Assembly (NCBI GenBank): GCA_024697705.1
Contig: JAILFF010000151.1
Coordinates: forward strand, 1 to 32,418
Source of the DNA: Ruminococcus sp.
GTDB lineage: Bacteria > Bacillota > Clostridia > Oscillospirales > Ruminococcaceae
Direction: 5' to 3'
DNA length: 32,418 bases
Shown here in pieces: positions 1-9,798 of this stretch; position 1 is the first letter of the stretch, and every line of letters begins with the position of its first letter. The notes beneath the pieces were generated by a model that did no database searches, was not told where the DNA came from, and was given only the letters and a program-made list of their open reading frames with translations. The position numbers were made by a program, and so were the translations under genes.

Positions 1-53
1 CATAAAAAGAGCCTAAATATTCATATATTTATGTAGATTTTTTGTCCGTTTTA

Positions 54-62
54 TGCTATAAT
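54..62 (+). promoter_or_regulatory. Extended -10 promoter of the degV-family gene
   Basis: TGCTATAAT is an extended -10 element (TG one base before a perfect TATAAT) about 60 bases upstream of the gene start. No good -35 hexamer lies 17 bases upstream, which suits an extended -10 promoter. Confidence 0.55.
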
Positions 63-120
63 TGTTTTCATAGGGATTTTTCCCGAATGATATGCAAATA
101 ACTCTCGGAGGAGGTTCTTT

Positions 121-1023
121 ATGGGAACTAAGGACACTAACTATGTAATAATTTCCGATGCGTCTGCCGACGTTGATCTTGAGACCGCAAGAGTCGGCGG
201 AATAAAAATAATACCGATGGGATACAGTCTTGGCGACGAAATGAAAACTTTTTCGGGATTTCTTTCATCCTCCGACTATTTGGACTTCTATTACAGCCAA
301 AGACAGGGCGACCTCACCAAGACCACGGAGATATCTCAGGAGGAGTACGAAAAATATTTCCGCTCCTACGCCAAACAGGGGATATCCGTCCTCTACATCT
401 CGCTTTCGAGCGGTCTTTCGGTGTCCTACGATGCTGCTATGAACGCCAGACGACAGATAATGACAGAATATCCCGATGTACAGATCTGCGTGGTGGATTC
501 TCTCTGCGCCACGGGCGGAATGGGCGTATATATAGAAACTGCTTTGCGCAAAAAGGCGGAAGGTCTGACACTGGAGGAGAACTGCCAATATCTGAATATG
601 CTTCACGGTCATGTTCACATCTGGTTCTTCGTTCAGGATCTTGACTACCTAAAACGCGGCGGAAGGATCAGCGGGCTTAAATCGCTCTTCGGCAAGATGA
701 TGAAGGTCAAGCCGATCCTGATGCTCGATGAAATGGGTCAGATCGTTTCCTACAAGAACGCCCGCGGGCTTGATAACGCCAAGGATATGATCTTCGAGCT
801 TTTCAAGATGCATTACGACAACAGCGACGACCCTATCTATATTGTCGATGGCGACAACGAATCAGACGCCGCCGACGTAGCGGAGATGATAAGCCGCTTC
901 AATCCGAGAGGCGAGATACGCCGCAGAACGCTTACTCCGATAATCGGAGCGCACACGGGTCCCGGCATGATAGCGATCTGCCACAGCGGCAAAAAATTGC
1001 AGGTCAAAGCGAACAAGAAGTAA
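121..1023 (+). CDS. DegV family fatty-acid-binding protein
   Basis: 300-residue cytoplasmic protein of the DegV family. Known members bind a fatty acid between two lobes, and some (FakB) present it to the kinase FakA for phospholipid synthesis. Visible family signatures are the N-terminal IISDASADVD segment, ISLSSGLS at about residues 94-101, LDYLKRGGRIS at about 173-183, and the C-terminal PIIGAHTGPG loop. Length is normal for the family. The ATG is supported by GGAGGAGG at 107-114, seven bases upstream. It is a single-gene unit with its own promoter and a terminator at 1051. No fakA kinase gene lies in this window, so the FakB role is not proven. Confidence 0.93.
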   Translation: MGTKDTNYVIISDASADVDLETARVGGIKIIPMGYSLGDEMKTFSGFLSSSDYLDFYYSQRQGDLTKTTEISQEEYEKYFRSYAKQGISVLYISLSSGLSVSYDAAMNARRQIMTEYPDVQICVVDSLCATGGMGVYIETALRKKAEGLTLEENCQYLNMLHGHVHIWFFVQDLDYLKRGGRISGLKSLFGKMMKVKPILMLDEMGQIVSYKNARGLDNAKDMIFELFKMHYDNSDDPIYIVDGDNESDAADVAEMISRFNPRGEIRRRTLTPIIGAHTGPGMIAICHSGKKLQVKANKK

Positions 1024-1050
1024 AGGCGTTTCTTTATCCCCGAATATGAT

Positions 1051-1090
1051 AAAAGGTCTGTACCCGCGTGGGAACAGACCTTTTTCTTTT
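1051..1090 (+). terminator. Intrinsic terminator after degV-family gene
   Basis: The stem GGTCTGT/ACAGACC with a short GC-rich inner pairing is followed by a T-rich tract. It closes the degV-family transcript before the next promoter at 1120. Confidence 0.85.
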
Positions 1091-1119
1091 TTAAAAATGG
1101 CGAACAAGTGAAAGCTCAC

Positions 1120-1148
1120 TTGATTTAATTCACGCCTTGTGGTATAAT
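1120..1148 (+). promoter_or_regulatory. Sigma-A promoter of the orphan moxR gene
   Basis: TTGATT at 1120-1125 and TATAAT at 1143-1148 are separated by exactly 17 bases. The -10 overlaps the ATG at 1147, so that ATG cannot be the translation start. Confidence 0.8.
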
Positions 1149-1206
1149 GATAACAGGATCACAGACCTTTTACCATTCTCAAACGTCTTATAAGGAGAAC
1201 CAACAG

Positions 1207-2127
1207 ATGATAGCCAAGCTTAAAAAACACATAGCCGAATACTTTGTCGGCAAGGAAGAAACGATAGACAATCTGCTGATATGCCTTTTTGCGGGCGGAC
1301 ACATACTTCTTGAAGGTATCCCCGGCGTAGGAAAGACTACGCTTGCCTCCGTTCTCGCAAGGTCGGTCAGATGCGACTTCGGCAGGATCCAGTTCACGCC
1401 CGATACTCTGCCCACCGATGTTACGGGCACAGAGATATTCAACATGAAAACAGGCGAGTTTGAATACCGCGAGGGCGCCGTCATGCATCAGATAGTCCTT
1501 GCTGACGAGATAAACCGCACCTCCCCGAAAACGCAGGCAAGCCTTCTCGAAGCGATGGCGGAGCAGCAGACCACCGTAAACGGCGTGATACACCCTCTGC
1601 CGCAGCCGTTCATGGTCATAGCGACGCAGAACCCCGCTTCGTTCATGGGTACATATCCGCTCCCCGAAGCGCAGATAGACAGATTCATGATGAAGATAAC
1701 GCTTGATTATCCCGACGAATCGGAAGAGCTGCGCATGACGAAAAATATGCTCGGCGGCAAGACCGTCGAAACGATCGAAAGCGTGATGACCGCGGAGGAC
1801 ATTATTACGCTGAAAGAGCAGTCGGAAAAGGTCGCCGTCAAGGACAATGTGATACTGTATGCGCGGAACATTGCCGAAATGACAAGAACCGAAAAGCGGT
1901 TCGTGCTGGGGGCAAGCCCGAGAGCGGTGACGCAGCTTGTGATGGCTTCCCGTGCGAGAGCGTTTATCGAAGGGCGTGATTTTGTCAAGCCCGACGATGT
2001 AAAGGCAACAGCGCCGTTCGTTCTCGGACACAGGCTTACTCTGACCTCGGAAGCAAAGATAGCCAAGGAGAATAAGGACGAGATACTCATGAAGCTTGTA
2101 AACAAGGCGAAAGTGCCGCTCGAATAA
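1207..2127 (+). CDS. MoxR-family AAA+ ATPase (orphan)
   Basis: 306-residue AAA+ ATPase of the MoxR family, thought to act as a chaperone in assembly or maturation of protein complexes. The P-loop GIPGVGKT is at residues 37-44 and Walker B VLADEIN at about 97-103. The family stretches QFTPDTLPTDVTG and MVIATQNP, and a C-terminal lid domain, are present. The open frame extends upstream to an ATG at 1147, but that codon sits on the promoter -10. The ATG at 1207 has AAGGAG at 1192-1197, ten bases upstream, and is taken as the start. MoxR genes are usually followed by a DUF58/VWA gene. Here the next gene is convergent, so this copy is an orphan. A second MoxR copy lies at 22770. Confidence 0.93.
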   Translation: MIAKLKKHIAEYFVGKEETIDNLLICLFAGGHILLEGIPGVGKTTLASVLARSVRCDFGRIQFTPDTLPTDVTGTEIFNMKTGEFEYREGAVMHQIVLADEINRTSPKTQASLLEAMAEQQTTVNGVIHPLPQPFMVIATQNPASFMGTYPLPEAQIDRFMMKITLDYPDESEELRMTKNMLGGKTVETIESVMTAEDIITLKEQSEKVAVKDNVILYARNIAEMTRTEKRFVLGASPRAVTQLVMASRARAFIEGRDFVKPDDVKATAPFVLGHRLTLTSEAKIAKENKDEILMKLVNKAKVPLE

Positions 2128-2133
2128 GATCAG

Positions 2134-2832
2134 CTATACAAAAAACTTCTTCTGCAATGAAGCTCTCAGCTTCGGACTAACCGCGATTATCAAAAGCAGC
2201 AAGCCGATAAGGATCGCCGCCGCAAACGGATATATCGACCAAACAAGCTTATTGTGCAGCCCGAAGGTCTGATTCAGCAGCCATTCCATCACGAGGACGC
2301 TTATCCCCGAAAGGATCGTCGCTCCCCCGAAAATGAACAGATACCCCCGCCGCAGATACCTGCACAGCGTTATCACAGCCGTTGTGATAACGCACACCAT
2401 TCCCACCGTCGGCAGCGCGAATTTAAGGAACCAGTTCCCACCCGTGCAGAGATTCAGATAGAACAGGAACAGCCCGCAGGCGGCAAAGTCTATCGGCACG
2501 AACACCACGGGATTCGGCGACTTGAACCAGAACGGCAGCACCGTTATGACATACGCAAGCCCTATCGCTCCCATTACCACACCCGACCATGTCACTCCGC
2601 CGTTCATGCTCAGGTCGCAGATAAGCGGCATGGTAAGCCCCAGCAAAAACAGCGAGGTCAGTATGAAAAGTCCGCCCCACCTCGTCACGGTGTAATGCGG
2701 CTCGGGCGGATTATCGGGAAACAGCGGCTCCGCATTCGGTTTTTCTATATCTGGGTGATAAACCGTTGTTCCGCACAGGGGACATCTGTCCTCGCTGTCG
2801 GCAAGCTCCACCCCGCATTTGATACAATACAT
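2134..2832 (-). CDS. Zinc-ribbon multi-pass membrane protein (DUF6320-like)
   Basis: 232-residue protein. The N-terminal zinc ribbon has CxxC pairs at Cys3/Cys6 and Cys18/Cys21 (MYCIKCG, CPLCGT). A proline-rich linker and about six hydrophobic segments follow from residue 52 to the basic C-terminus. It resembles the DUF6320 family, whose function is unknown. It lies downstream of the acyltransferase on the same strand, an arrangement I recall from other Clostridia, so the pair may modify a lipid or envelope component. AAGGAAGTG upstream of the ATG supports the start. It ends six bases from the convergent moxR gene, with no obvious terminator between them. Confidence 0.75.
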   Translation of the reverse strand: MYCIKCGVELADSEDRCPLCGTTVYHPDIEKPNAEPLFPDNPPEPHYTVTRWGGLFILTSLFLLGLTMPLICDLSMNGGVTWSGVVMGAIGLAYVITVLPFWFKSPNPVVFVPIDFAACGLFLFYLNLCTGGNWFLKFALPTVGMVCVITTAVITLCRYLRRGYLFIFGGATILSGISVLVMEWLLNQTFGLHNKLVWSIYPFAAAILIGLLLLIIAVSPKLRASLQKKFFV

Positions 2833-2858
2833 ATTTTCACTTCCTTACACCTGATAAA

Positions 2859-3063
2859 AGTTAATAGTTAATAGTGAATAGTTAATAGTTAAGGTGCGCC
2901 TGCGGCGCATATTATGCGGAGGCGTCGCCCCGCACTAATGATAGTTGTCGCTCAACTGTGAAAATCGAGTGCAGAGCTTCACGAACTTGTTCGTGCCTGC
3001 TTCTGCATATTATGCCGCGAAGCGGCTCCTTAACTGTTCACTGTTCACTATTCACTGTTCACT
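2859..3063. repeat. GTGAATAGT-ended palindromic repeat element, copy 1
   Basis: The ends are arrays of GTTAATAGT/GTGAATAGT on the left and their complement (ACTATTCACTGTTCAC) on the right. The interior has small GC-rich palindromes such as GCGCCTGCGGCGC followed by ATTATGC. The element at 26824-27006 is clearly related in both ends and interior. It lies between the acyltransferase and zinc-ribbon genes, and its right end forms the last codons and stop of the acyltransferase. It has no coding capacity and resembles a miniature mobile or REP-like element. Confidence 0.75.
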
Positions 3064-4349
3064 TCTTGGTCGTGGCTGTAATTGGATTCCACCTTGATAT
3101 GCAGACCCATATCCCGCAGTTTAAGCAGGAACTTCTGTTCGAGAACAGGCTCCTTTATACTGCGTATCATCTCGATATAGAGCTTTCCGCCGTAGGAGAT
3201 CATGCCGCAGTTGTTGGGCGAGGTGTGCTGAACTCCGAGAGTAAAGCCGAAGCGCTCGATATGCGGCTCCATTTCGTCGGGGACCTTCACCACTCCGAGA
3301 TTCGACATCGTTATGCAGGATTTCTTCTCGCCCGTAAGATCGTAGACGAGCTTCATAAAGAAATTCTTGATGAAAAGCGGCAGTATGCGCACGACCTTCA
3401 TCTGCTCCATTTTGACGTTGGCATATATGCGCGAAGCCATTTTTTTCGCCGAAATATCAAGCGACATCTGATAGTGCGTTTCCTTGATTATCTCGTCAAG
3501 CTCGTATTTGCCGAGCTGCGGATCGACTCCCGGCATACAGTAAAGCACGAAATTGCGAAGCGTCACGCTCGGGAACAGCCGCCGCAGATTCACGGGCACA
3601 AGCACCTTGACGGGACGGCGGCGGCTCTCGGGCACGCGCTCCTCCTGCAATTCAAGAAACGACGAGATCATCACCGCCACCATGAATTCGGTCAGCGTTG
3701 CCCCGTGCGAACGCGCCAGCGCCAGCACCTCGCCCGCGTCGATCTCGGCGATCAGCAGATTGCGGAAGCTGTTTTCCTCGGGTGTGCCTTTCAGCTGAAA
3801 CGAAGTCTCCTCGCTGCGGCTCTTCTTGACACGCCCCGAAAACTTCGGGAAATCATCGGCAAGCTCCTCCTCGCGGGGCGGCTCGGTTATGTCGAACACC
3901 CCCTGAGTGCAGGGTATCTCGATATGGCTGCTTAAGCGGAGATATTCCGCCGCAAGTGTTTTTAAGAATATTATCCCGCTGTTGCCGTCGGCTATCGCGT
4001 GGAAGAACTCGACGGCTATCCTGTTTTTATAGTAAAGCACCCTGAACGCGCACTGCAAGATATCATCAAACGGCATATGCGTCAGCGGGTAGCTGTGATC
4101 GGGGATAACGACGGGGGCGCGGGGTATCTCTTCAAGATAATACCAGAACATCGCCCGTCTGACCCTTACCGCTATCGACGGAAAGCGCGGTATCACGCTG
4201 TCGAGAGCGGCTTGCAGCAGCGGCGGGCGTATCTCCTCGTCGAGCGTCACCGAAAGCCGAAAGATATTGCTCCAGTCGCGGCGTTTGGCAGCGGGGTAGA
4301 GCTTTGCGGCGTTATCAAGCTTCATCCAGCGAAGCTGTCTTTTTTTCAT
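3048..4349 (-). CDS. Condensation-fold acyltransferase (alcohol acetyltransferase-like)
   Basis: 433-residue protein with the chloramphenicol acetyltransferase/condensation fold. The active-site motif HxxxDG is present as HAIADG, with His117 as probable catalytic base and Asp121. Family members move an acyl group from CoA or a carrier protein to an alcohol or amine. The substrate here is unknown. There is no signal peptide, so it probably acts in the cytoplasm or at the inner membrane face. AAAGGA lies about nine bases upstream of the ATG. The last residues (EVNSE) and the stop codon come from the end of repeat copy 1, which suggests the original C-terminus was replaced when the element inserted. 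Confidence 0.78.
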   Translation of the reverse strand: MKKRQLRWMKLDNAAKLYPAAKRRDWSNIFRLSVTLDEEIRPPLLQAALDSVIPRFPSIAVRVRRAMFWYYLEEIPRAPVVIPDHSYPLTHMPFDDILQCAFRVLYYKNRIAVEFFHAIADGNSGIIFLKTLAAEYLRLSSHIEIPCTQGVFDITEPPREEELADDFPKFSGRVKKSRSEETSFQLKGTPEENSFRNLLIAEIDAGEVLALARSHGATLTEFMVAVMISSFLELQEERVPESRRRPVKVLVPVNLRRLFPSVTLRNFVLYCMPGVDPQLGKYELDEIIKETHYQMSLDISAKKMASRIYANVKMEQMKVVRILPLFIKNFFMKLVYDLTGEKKSCITMSNLGVVKVPDEMEPHIERFGFTLGVQHTSPNNCGMISYGGKLYIEMIRSIKEPVLEQKFLLKLRDMGLHIKVESNYSHDQEVNSE

Positions 4350-4722
4350 AAGTAATTATCCTTTGTATAATATAAATGAACTTTTACTGCAAATTGCACA
4401 AAATATCGTTTTGCTTCGGTCGGATTCTGCTGACCGTCGCGCAGTCGTTGCACGGAAATCGCTTCGCTCTTCCGCGCAAATAAAATCGGCAATTTGCTTG
4501 TTTACGCTCAATTTTGCTGATTTTATCACTTTGTTTGTTTTTGTTAGAATTTCTTGAAATTGCCGATTTTATTTTTTGAGCTATCTGCTTTGCTTTTTAC
4601 CGTTAGCTTGCAAGCGCCGCCGGCTTTTGTGGGGGAACCCCTTCTGAAGAAGGGTTCTCCCCCACACCCCTTTCCTAAGATTTTTGGTTTTGCCTTTACT
4701 TGCGATGTTTTTTCTTTTTCTT
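4350..4722. other. Intergenic region with two inverted repeats, no gene
   Basis: I see no convincing gene. The perfect 18-base inverted repeat AAATAAAATCGGCAATTT lies at 4478-4495 and 4557-4574, with a degenerate third copy between. A strong GC-rich hairpin sits at 4629-4664 (arms GTGGGGGAACCC and GGGTTCTCCCCCAC). The hairpin lies just past the 3' end of hflX and may limit read-through, although it lacks a T-run on that strand. Confidence 0.6.
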
Positions 4723-5964
4723 TTAACTACGTATAATCTGTGCGGCTCCTTCGAGCAGGCGCAGGTATTTTCTGTCAAGAGTGATATCCGCTTCGATGCC
4801 GCCTTCCGTGTGCTTGACGTCGGTCACTCTGCCGAGCTCGTAGATCTGCGAGAGAAGACTTCCCTCCCCGTATGGGAAAAGATATCTGCCGCTTATCGAG
4901 TTATCGGGCAGCGCTTCGGCGACGGCTTTCAGCATTTCGTTAAGACCTCTGCCGTGCTTAGCCGAGATCATGCACACGCCCGGAAAATCGGTCACGTTGA
5001 TGCGGTCGCACTTGTTGAAGACGGTCACGGTGGGTATGCCCTCGCAGCCAAGCTCACGGAGCAGACGTTCGGCGACCTGCGTTTTCTGACGACATTCCGG
5101 GTCGGCGGCGTCGATAACGTGCAGAATAACATCGGCATTCGCCGCCTCTTCGAGCGTGGATTTGAACGCTTCGACAAGCTCGTGCGGCAGGCGGCTGATA
5201 AGTCCCACGGTGTCGGTCATGAGTATCCGCCGTCCGTCGGGCAGGATAACTCGGCGCGAGGTGATGTCGAGCGTGGCGAAAAGCTTGTCCTCCGCCATAA
5301 CTCCCGCATCGGTTAGGGCGTTTAGCAGCGTGGATTTTCCCGCGTTGGTGTAGCCCACAATCGCGCAGGTGAGAACGTCGTCCTTTTTGCGGCGGGTGCG
5401 GACGCGGCTGCGGCGCTCGCCTATCGACCGAAGCTCTTCTTCAAGAGCACGGATTCGGCTGCGGATATGGCGCTTGTCGGTCTCAAGCTTAGTCTCGCCG
5501 GGTCCCCTCGTGCCGATGCCGCCGCCCAGTCTCGAAAGCTGAACGCCCATTCCCGCAAGCCGCGGCAGACGGTACTTATACTGCGCCAGCTCGACCTGCA
5601 AGCGCCCCTCGCGTGTCATAGCCCTCTGCGCGAAAATATCGAGGATCAGCGTGGTGCGGTCGATGGTGTGGGTGTCGGTCGCTTTTTCTATATTCCTAAC
5701 CTGCGAGGCGGTAAGCTCGCAGTCGAAGATGACCATATCGGCGTTTTCGTTTTTGCACAATTCCGCCAGCTCTTCGAGCCTTCCCGAACCGAGAATGGCT
5801 GCGTTATCGACGGCGGGACGCTTTTGTATCAGGCGTGCGACTGTCTCGGCGCCCGCGGTATCGGCGAGCTGTTCAAGCTCGTCCATCGAGACCTCCGCGT
5901 CGTATTCGCCCGTATCGACGGCAGCGAGTATCACACGCGGTTTTCCGGTCTTGTTTTCATACAT
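4723..5964 (-). CDS. hflX: GTPase HflX
   Basis: 413-residue ribosome-associated GTPase that in other bacteria splits or rescues stalled 70S ribosomes under stress. The N-terminal HflX domain is followed by a glycine-rich linker (GGGIGTRGPGE, about 147-157) that marks the family. The G domain has GYTNAGKST at 204-212, DTVG at 251-254 and NKCD further on. The open frame runs 49 codons further upstream, but the ATG at 5964 has GGAGG ten bases upstream. The consensus promoter at 6008-6036 also lies inside that extension, so 5964 is taken as the start. Monocistronic. Confidence 0.95.
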   Translation of the reverse strand: MYENKTGKPRVILAAVDTGEYDAEVSMDELEQLADTAGAETVARLIQKRPAVDNAAILGSGRLEELAELCKNENADMVIFDCELTASQVRNIEKATDTHTIDRTTLILDIFAQRAMTREGRLQVELAQYKYRLPRLAGMGVQLSRLGGGIGTRGPGETKLETDKRHIRSRIRALEEELRSIGERRSRVRTRRKKDDVLTCAIVGYTNAGKSTLLNALTDAGVMAEDKLFATLDITSRRVILPDGRRILMTDTVGLISRLPHELVEAFKSTLEEAANADVILHVIDAADPECRQKTQVAERLLRELGCEGIPTVTVFNKCDRINVTDFPGVCMISAKHGRGLNEMLKAVAEALPDNSISGRYLFPYGEGSLLSQIYELGRVTDVKHTEGGIEADITLDRKYLRLLEGAAQIIRS

Positions 5965-6007
5965 AAAAGAAAGTCCTCCAAATTTGACGTATATGATGTA
6001 TATATTT

Positions 6008-6036
6008 ATTATACACCGAATTGCCCCGCTTGTCAA
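6008..6036 (-). promoter_or_regulatory. Consensus sigma-A promoter of hflX
   Basis: On the minus strand, TTGACA and TATAAT match consensus perfectly with a 17-base spacer, about 45 bases upstream of the hflX start. Confidence 0.9.
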
Positions 6037-6073
6037 CGTACCGAAGATATTTTGCGCCGTTACAGTTTCGGAC

Positions 6074-6102
6074 AAAAAAAGGCTGTGTCCGAAAACACAG
6101 CC
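6074..6102 (-). terminator. Intrinsic terminator after transaldolase gene
   Basis: Minus-strand stem GGCTGTGT/ACACAGCC with a six-base loop, followed by a run of seven T. A run of A on the other side could make it work in both directions. It separates the transaldolase transcript from the hflX promoter. Confidence 0.88.
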
Positions 6103-6141
6103 AAAAAACAAATCACGAATGGGGGTGATATTTCTATCGGT

Positions 6142-6786
6142 TTAGTGCTTGGCGTTCTCCCAGTCCTTGAGGAAACGCTCGATGCCGATGTCGGTAAGCG
6201 GATGCTTAATCATCTGCTTGATAACGCTCATCGGAATGGTGGCGATGTCACAGCCTGCTCTTGCAGCCTCGGTAACATGGATAGGATTCCTGATGGAAGC
6301 CGCGATGATCTCGGTCTTTATGCCCTGGATCTGGAAGATATCAGCGATCTCCTCGATAAGATCCATACCTCTCGAACCTACGTCGTCAAGTCTGCCGAGG
6401 AACGGGGAAACATAGGTAGCGCCCGCGTTCGCAGCAAGAAGAGCCTGAGCCGCCGAGAAAACAAGCGTAACATTGGTCTTGATGCCCATAGCAGTAAGCT
6501 TTTTGCAAGCCTTAAGACCCTCCGCGCACATGGGGAGCTTGATTACGATATTCTTGTGGATCTTGGAAAGCGGGATAGCTTCCTCGACCATCTTGTCAGC
6601 TTCAAGAGAAATAACCTCTGCGGAGATAGGTCCGTCAACGATCTCGGTGATCTCCTTGACAACCTCTTCAAAAACTCTGCCTTCCTTTGCGATAAGCGAA
6701 GGATTTGTGGTAACGCCGCAGATAACGCCTAAGTCGTTGGCTTCTCTGATGTCGGCGGTGTTCGCGGTATCAATAAAGAATTTCAT
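6142..6786 (-). CDS. Transaldolase, fructose-6-phosphate aldolase-like subfamily
   Basis: 214-residue (beta/alpha)8 enzyme of the small transaldolase/FSA family. It exchanges a dihydroxyacetone unit between sugar phosphates in the non-oxidative pentose phosphate pathway. The N-terminus MKFFIDTAN, the GVTTNPSLIAKEG segment, the Schiff-base lysine at residue 83 (IVIKLPM) and YVSPFLGRLDD are all typical, and the length is exact for the family. An ATG seven codons upstream lies inside the ribosome site, so the ATG at 6786 preceded by AAAGGAAG is chosen. A TATAAT box lies at 6825-6830. It fits the neighbouring xylan/arabinan genes, since pentoses enter metabolism through this pathway. Confidence 0.93.
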   Translation of the reverse strand: MKFFIDTANTADIREANDLGVICGVTTNPSLIAKEGRVFEEVVKEITEIVDGPISAEVISLEADKMVEEAIPLSKIHKNIVIKLPMCAEGLKACKKLTAMGIKTNVTLVFSAAQALLAANAGATYVSPFLGRLDDVGSRGMDLIEEIADIFQIQGIKTEIIAASIRNPIHVTEAARAGCDIATIPMSVIKQMIKHPLTDIGIERFLKDWENAKH

Positions 6787-6948
6787 GGGCTTTGAACTTC
6801 CTTTCAAATAATAAGTATGTATATATTATACCGCTCAGCCCACGTATTTGCTCCACAATTATTGCGGACATTTCAATAATAATTGCTCAATTGTCATATC
6901 ATATTTCTTAAAACCGACCGTACAACTCCGCTATTTCCCTGCGGCGGA

Positions 6949-8433
<1,485 letters not shown>

Positions 8434-8495
8434 GATAAAGCTCCTTTCGGAAAATTATTTAAATTAACAGCAAAGCGAAGGCAAACCAAAAGTCT

Positions 8496-8597
8496 TATAG
8501 TAAACGACATTAGAAATTGCACTTTGAGAACGAGTAAAAGTCCGATTTATGCTTTTGCGAAGTTCGCAAAGTAGCAATTTCAATGTCGTTTACTATA
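8496..8597. repeat. 102-bp MITE-like inverted-repeat element
   Basis: The terminal inverted repeats of about 36 bases start TATAGTAAACGACATT and continue with GAAATTGC and ACTTTG, with a few mismatches and indels between arms. The centre is about 25 bases. The outermost bases are TA-rich, which could reflect a TA target. It has no coding capacity and fills most of the gap between the GH8 and GH51 genes. In their common transcript it would fold into a long hairpin. Confidence 0.8.
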
Positions 8598-8609
8598 ATT
8601 GCAGACTGC

Positions 8610-9779
8610 TTACCAAATCCTGTATCTTCCCGCAAGCGCCAAAAACGCGAAAATATACAGACAATTATCATAATACCGCCTGTCACCCTTGCGCAGCGGC
8701 TCGTTCCACAAACGTTCAGCCCACTCAGCCGCAAGCCTTACAGCATCGTCTTCCGAATCGAGCGAAAGCGGAGCCTTCACCGCAAGCGACCCCTGCGCCG
8801 TCGTCGCAAGCATACCCACGGGGTGAAGCGCGGGCTTCTCGATGCGCGTGCCGTCAACCTCGTAGATTACAAACGGGTCGTCCTTGTTCACAACACCCAG
8901 CGTGTACTGCAAGCGCTCAGCCGCCGCACGCTGACCCACGTCGATGCCGTCCCACTCGTAGGCAAGCCCGATATTCGCGGCAGTGCGGTAGGCGTCGCTG
9001 TAAAACCAATCGTGCCTGTCCACAGACCACGTCATGGGCTTGGAATAGGGAGAGCCGTCAAACTCGGCGTATTCCGCGTTCATTCCGCTGACGGGGTGAC
9101 ACGCCTTCGCAAGGTATTCATAGCTTGCCTTTGCCGCCTGCGCGAAGAACTCCCTGTCCTCCTCGTAAGCCCACTCCGCAAACAGGCGATAGAAATGCGG
9201 CAGATGATACGAGGGGTCGGTGAAGTCCGAGCCGGGGATAAACAATATCTGCTTGTTGTCATGATCCCACATCGGAGCGCCCTCGCCGCTTTCGCCGTTG
9301 TGGATACAGGCGCGGAGTATCTCCTTAGCCTCGCGTGAATAGTTGAAAATACCCTCGCCGTCGCCCCAGCGGTGCGAAGCAAAGAACAGCGCCATAGCGA
9401 AAAACTCCTCGCCGTCGGGCGCGGGACCGTAGGCGTTCTTGCTGCCGTCCACCCCGCACGACCACGCGAAATAGCCCTTGTGAACGCCGCTGTCCATATA
9501 CATATAGGTCTTAGCCCATTTCCATATCCTGTCAAATTGTTCTTTCATATCGAGCTGAACGCACATCATCATGCCGTAGCTCATGCCCTCCGTGCGGGCG
9601 TCGTGATTTCCCGTGTCCTCAAGATAGCCCATATCCTCGCCGAAATCGTGATATATCCTGTCCTCCGAGAAGAAAAACTCCTCCACTATCTCCGCCAAAC
9701 GGGCGTCGATGTCGCTTTCGGTCTTTCCTATCTCCGCGAAAATGTTTCGGTATTCTTTTTTTATCCCTTTATTATCCAT
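8610..9779 (-). CDS. GH8 reducing-end xylose-releasing exo-oligoxylanase (Rex-like)
   Basis: 389-residue family 8 glycoside hydrolase. The DARTEGMSYGMM motif supplies the general acid Glu64, and the Asp in FYSDAYR (residue 262) matches the general base of the Bacillus halodurans Rex enzyme. Both are one to six residues from the Rex positions. Rex enzymes cleave xylose from the reducing end of xylo-oligosaccharides. There is no signal peptide or dockerin, so a cytoplasmic site is expected. A GTG three codons upstream (9788) is possible, but the ATG at 9779 has GGGTGA five bases upstream. The preceding dockerin gene ends about 20 bases away, so the two are likely cotranscribed. Confidence 0.88.
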   Translation of the reverse strand: MDNKGIKKEYRNIFAEIGKTESDIDARLAEIVEEFFFSEDRIYHDFGEDMGYLEDTGNHDARTEGMSYGMMMCVQLDMKEQFDRIWKWAKTYMYMDSGVHKGYFAWSCGVDGSKNAYGPAPDGEEFFAMALFFASHRWGDGEGIFNYSREAKEILRACIHNGESGEGAPMWDHDNKQILFIPGSDFTDPSYHLPHFYRLFAEWAYEEDREFFAQAAKASYEYLAKACHPVSGMNAEYAEFDGSPYSKPMTWSVDRHDWFYSDAYRTAANIGLAYEWDGIDVGQRAAAERLQYTLGVVNKDDPFVIYEVDGTRIEKPALHPVGMLATTAQGSLAVKAPLSLDSEDDAVRLAAEWAERLWNEPLRKGDRRYYDNCLYIFAFLALAGRYRIW

Positions 9780-9798
9780 GTCATTCACCCGTTTCGTG

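Noticed and set aside
5467..6732. 421-codon plus-strand open frame
   Set aside because: It spans parts of hflX, its promoter, the transaldolase terminator and the transaldolase gene in antisense; no coherent protein.
8610..9779. GH8 as an extracellular cellulase or cellulosomal xylanase
   Set aside because: No signal peptide or dockerin, and the motif spacing matches Rex-type enzymes that act on imported oligosaccharides.
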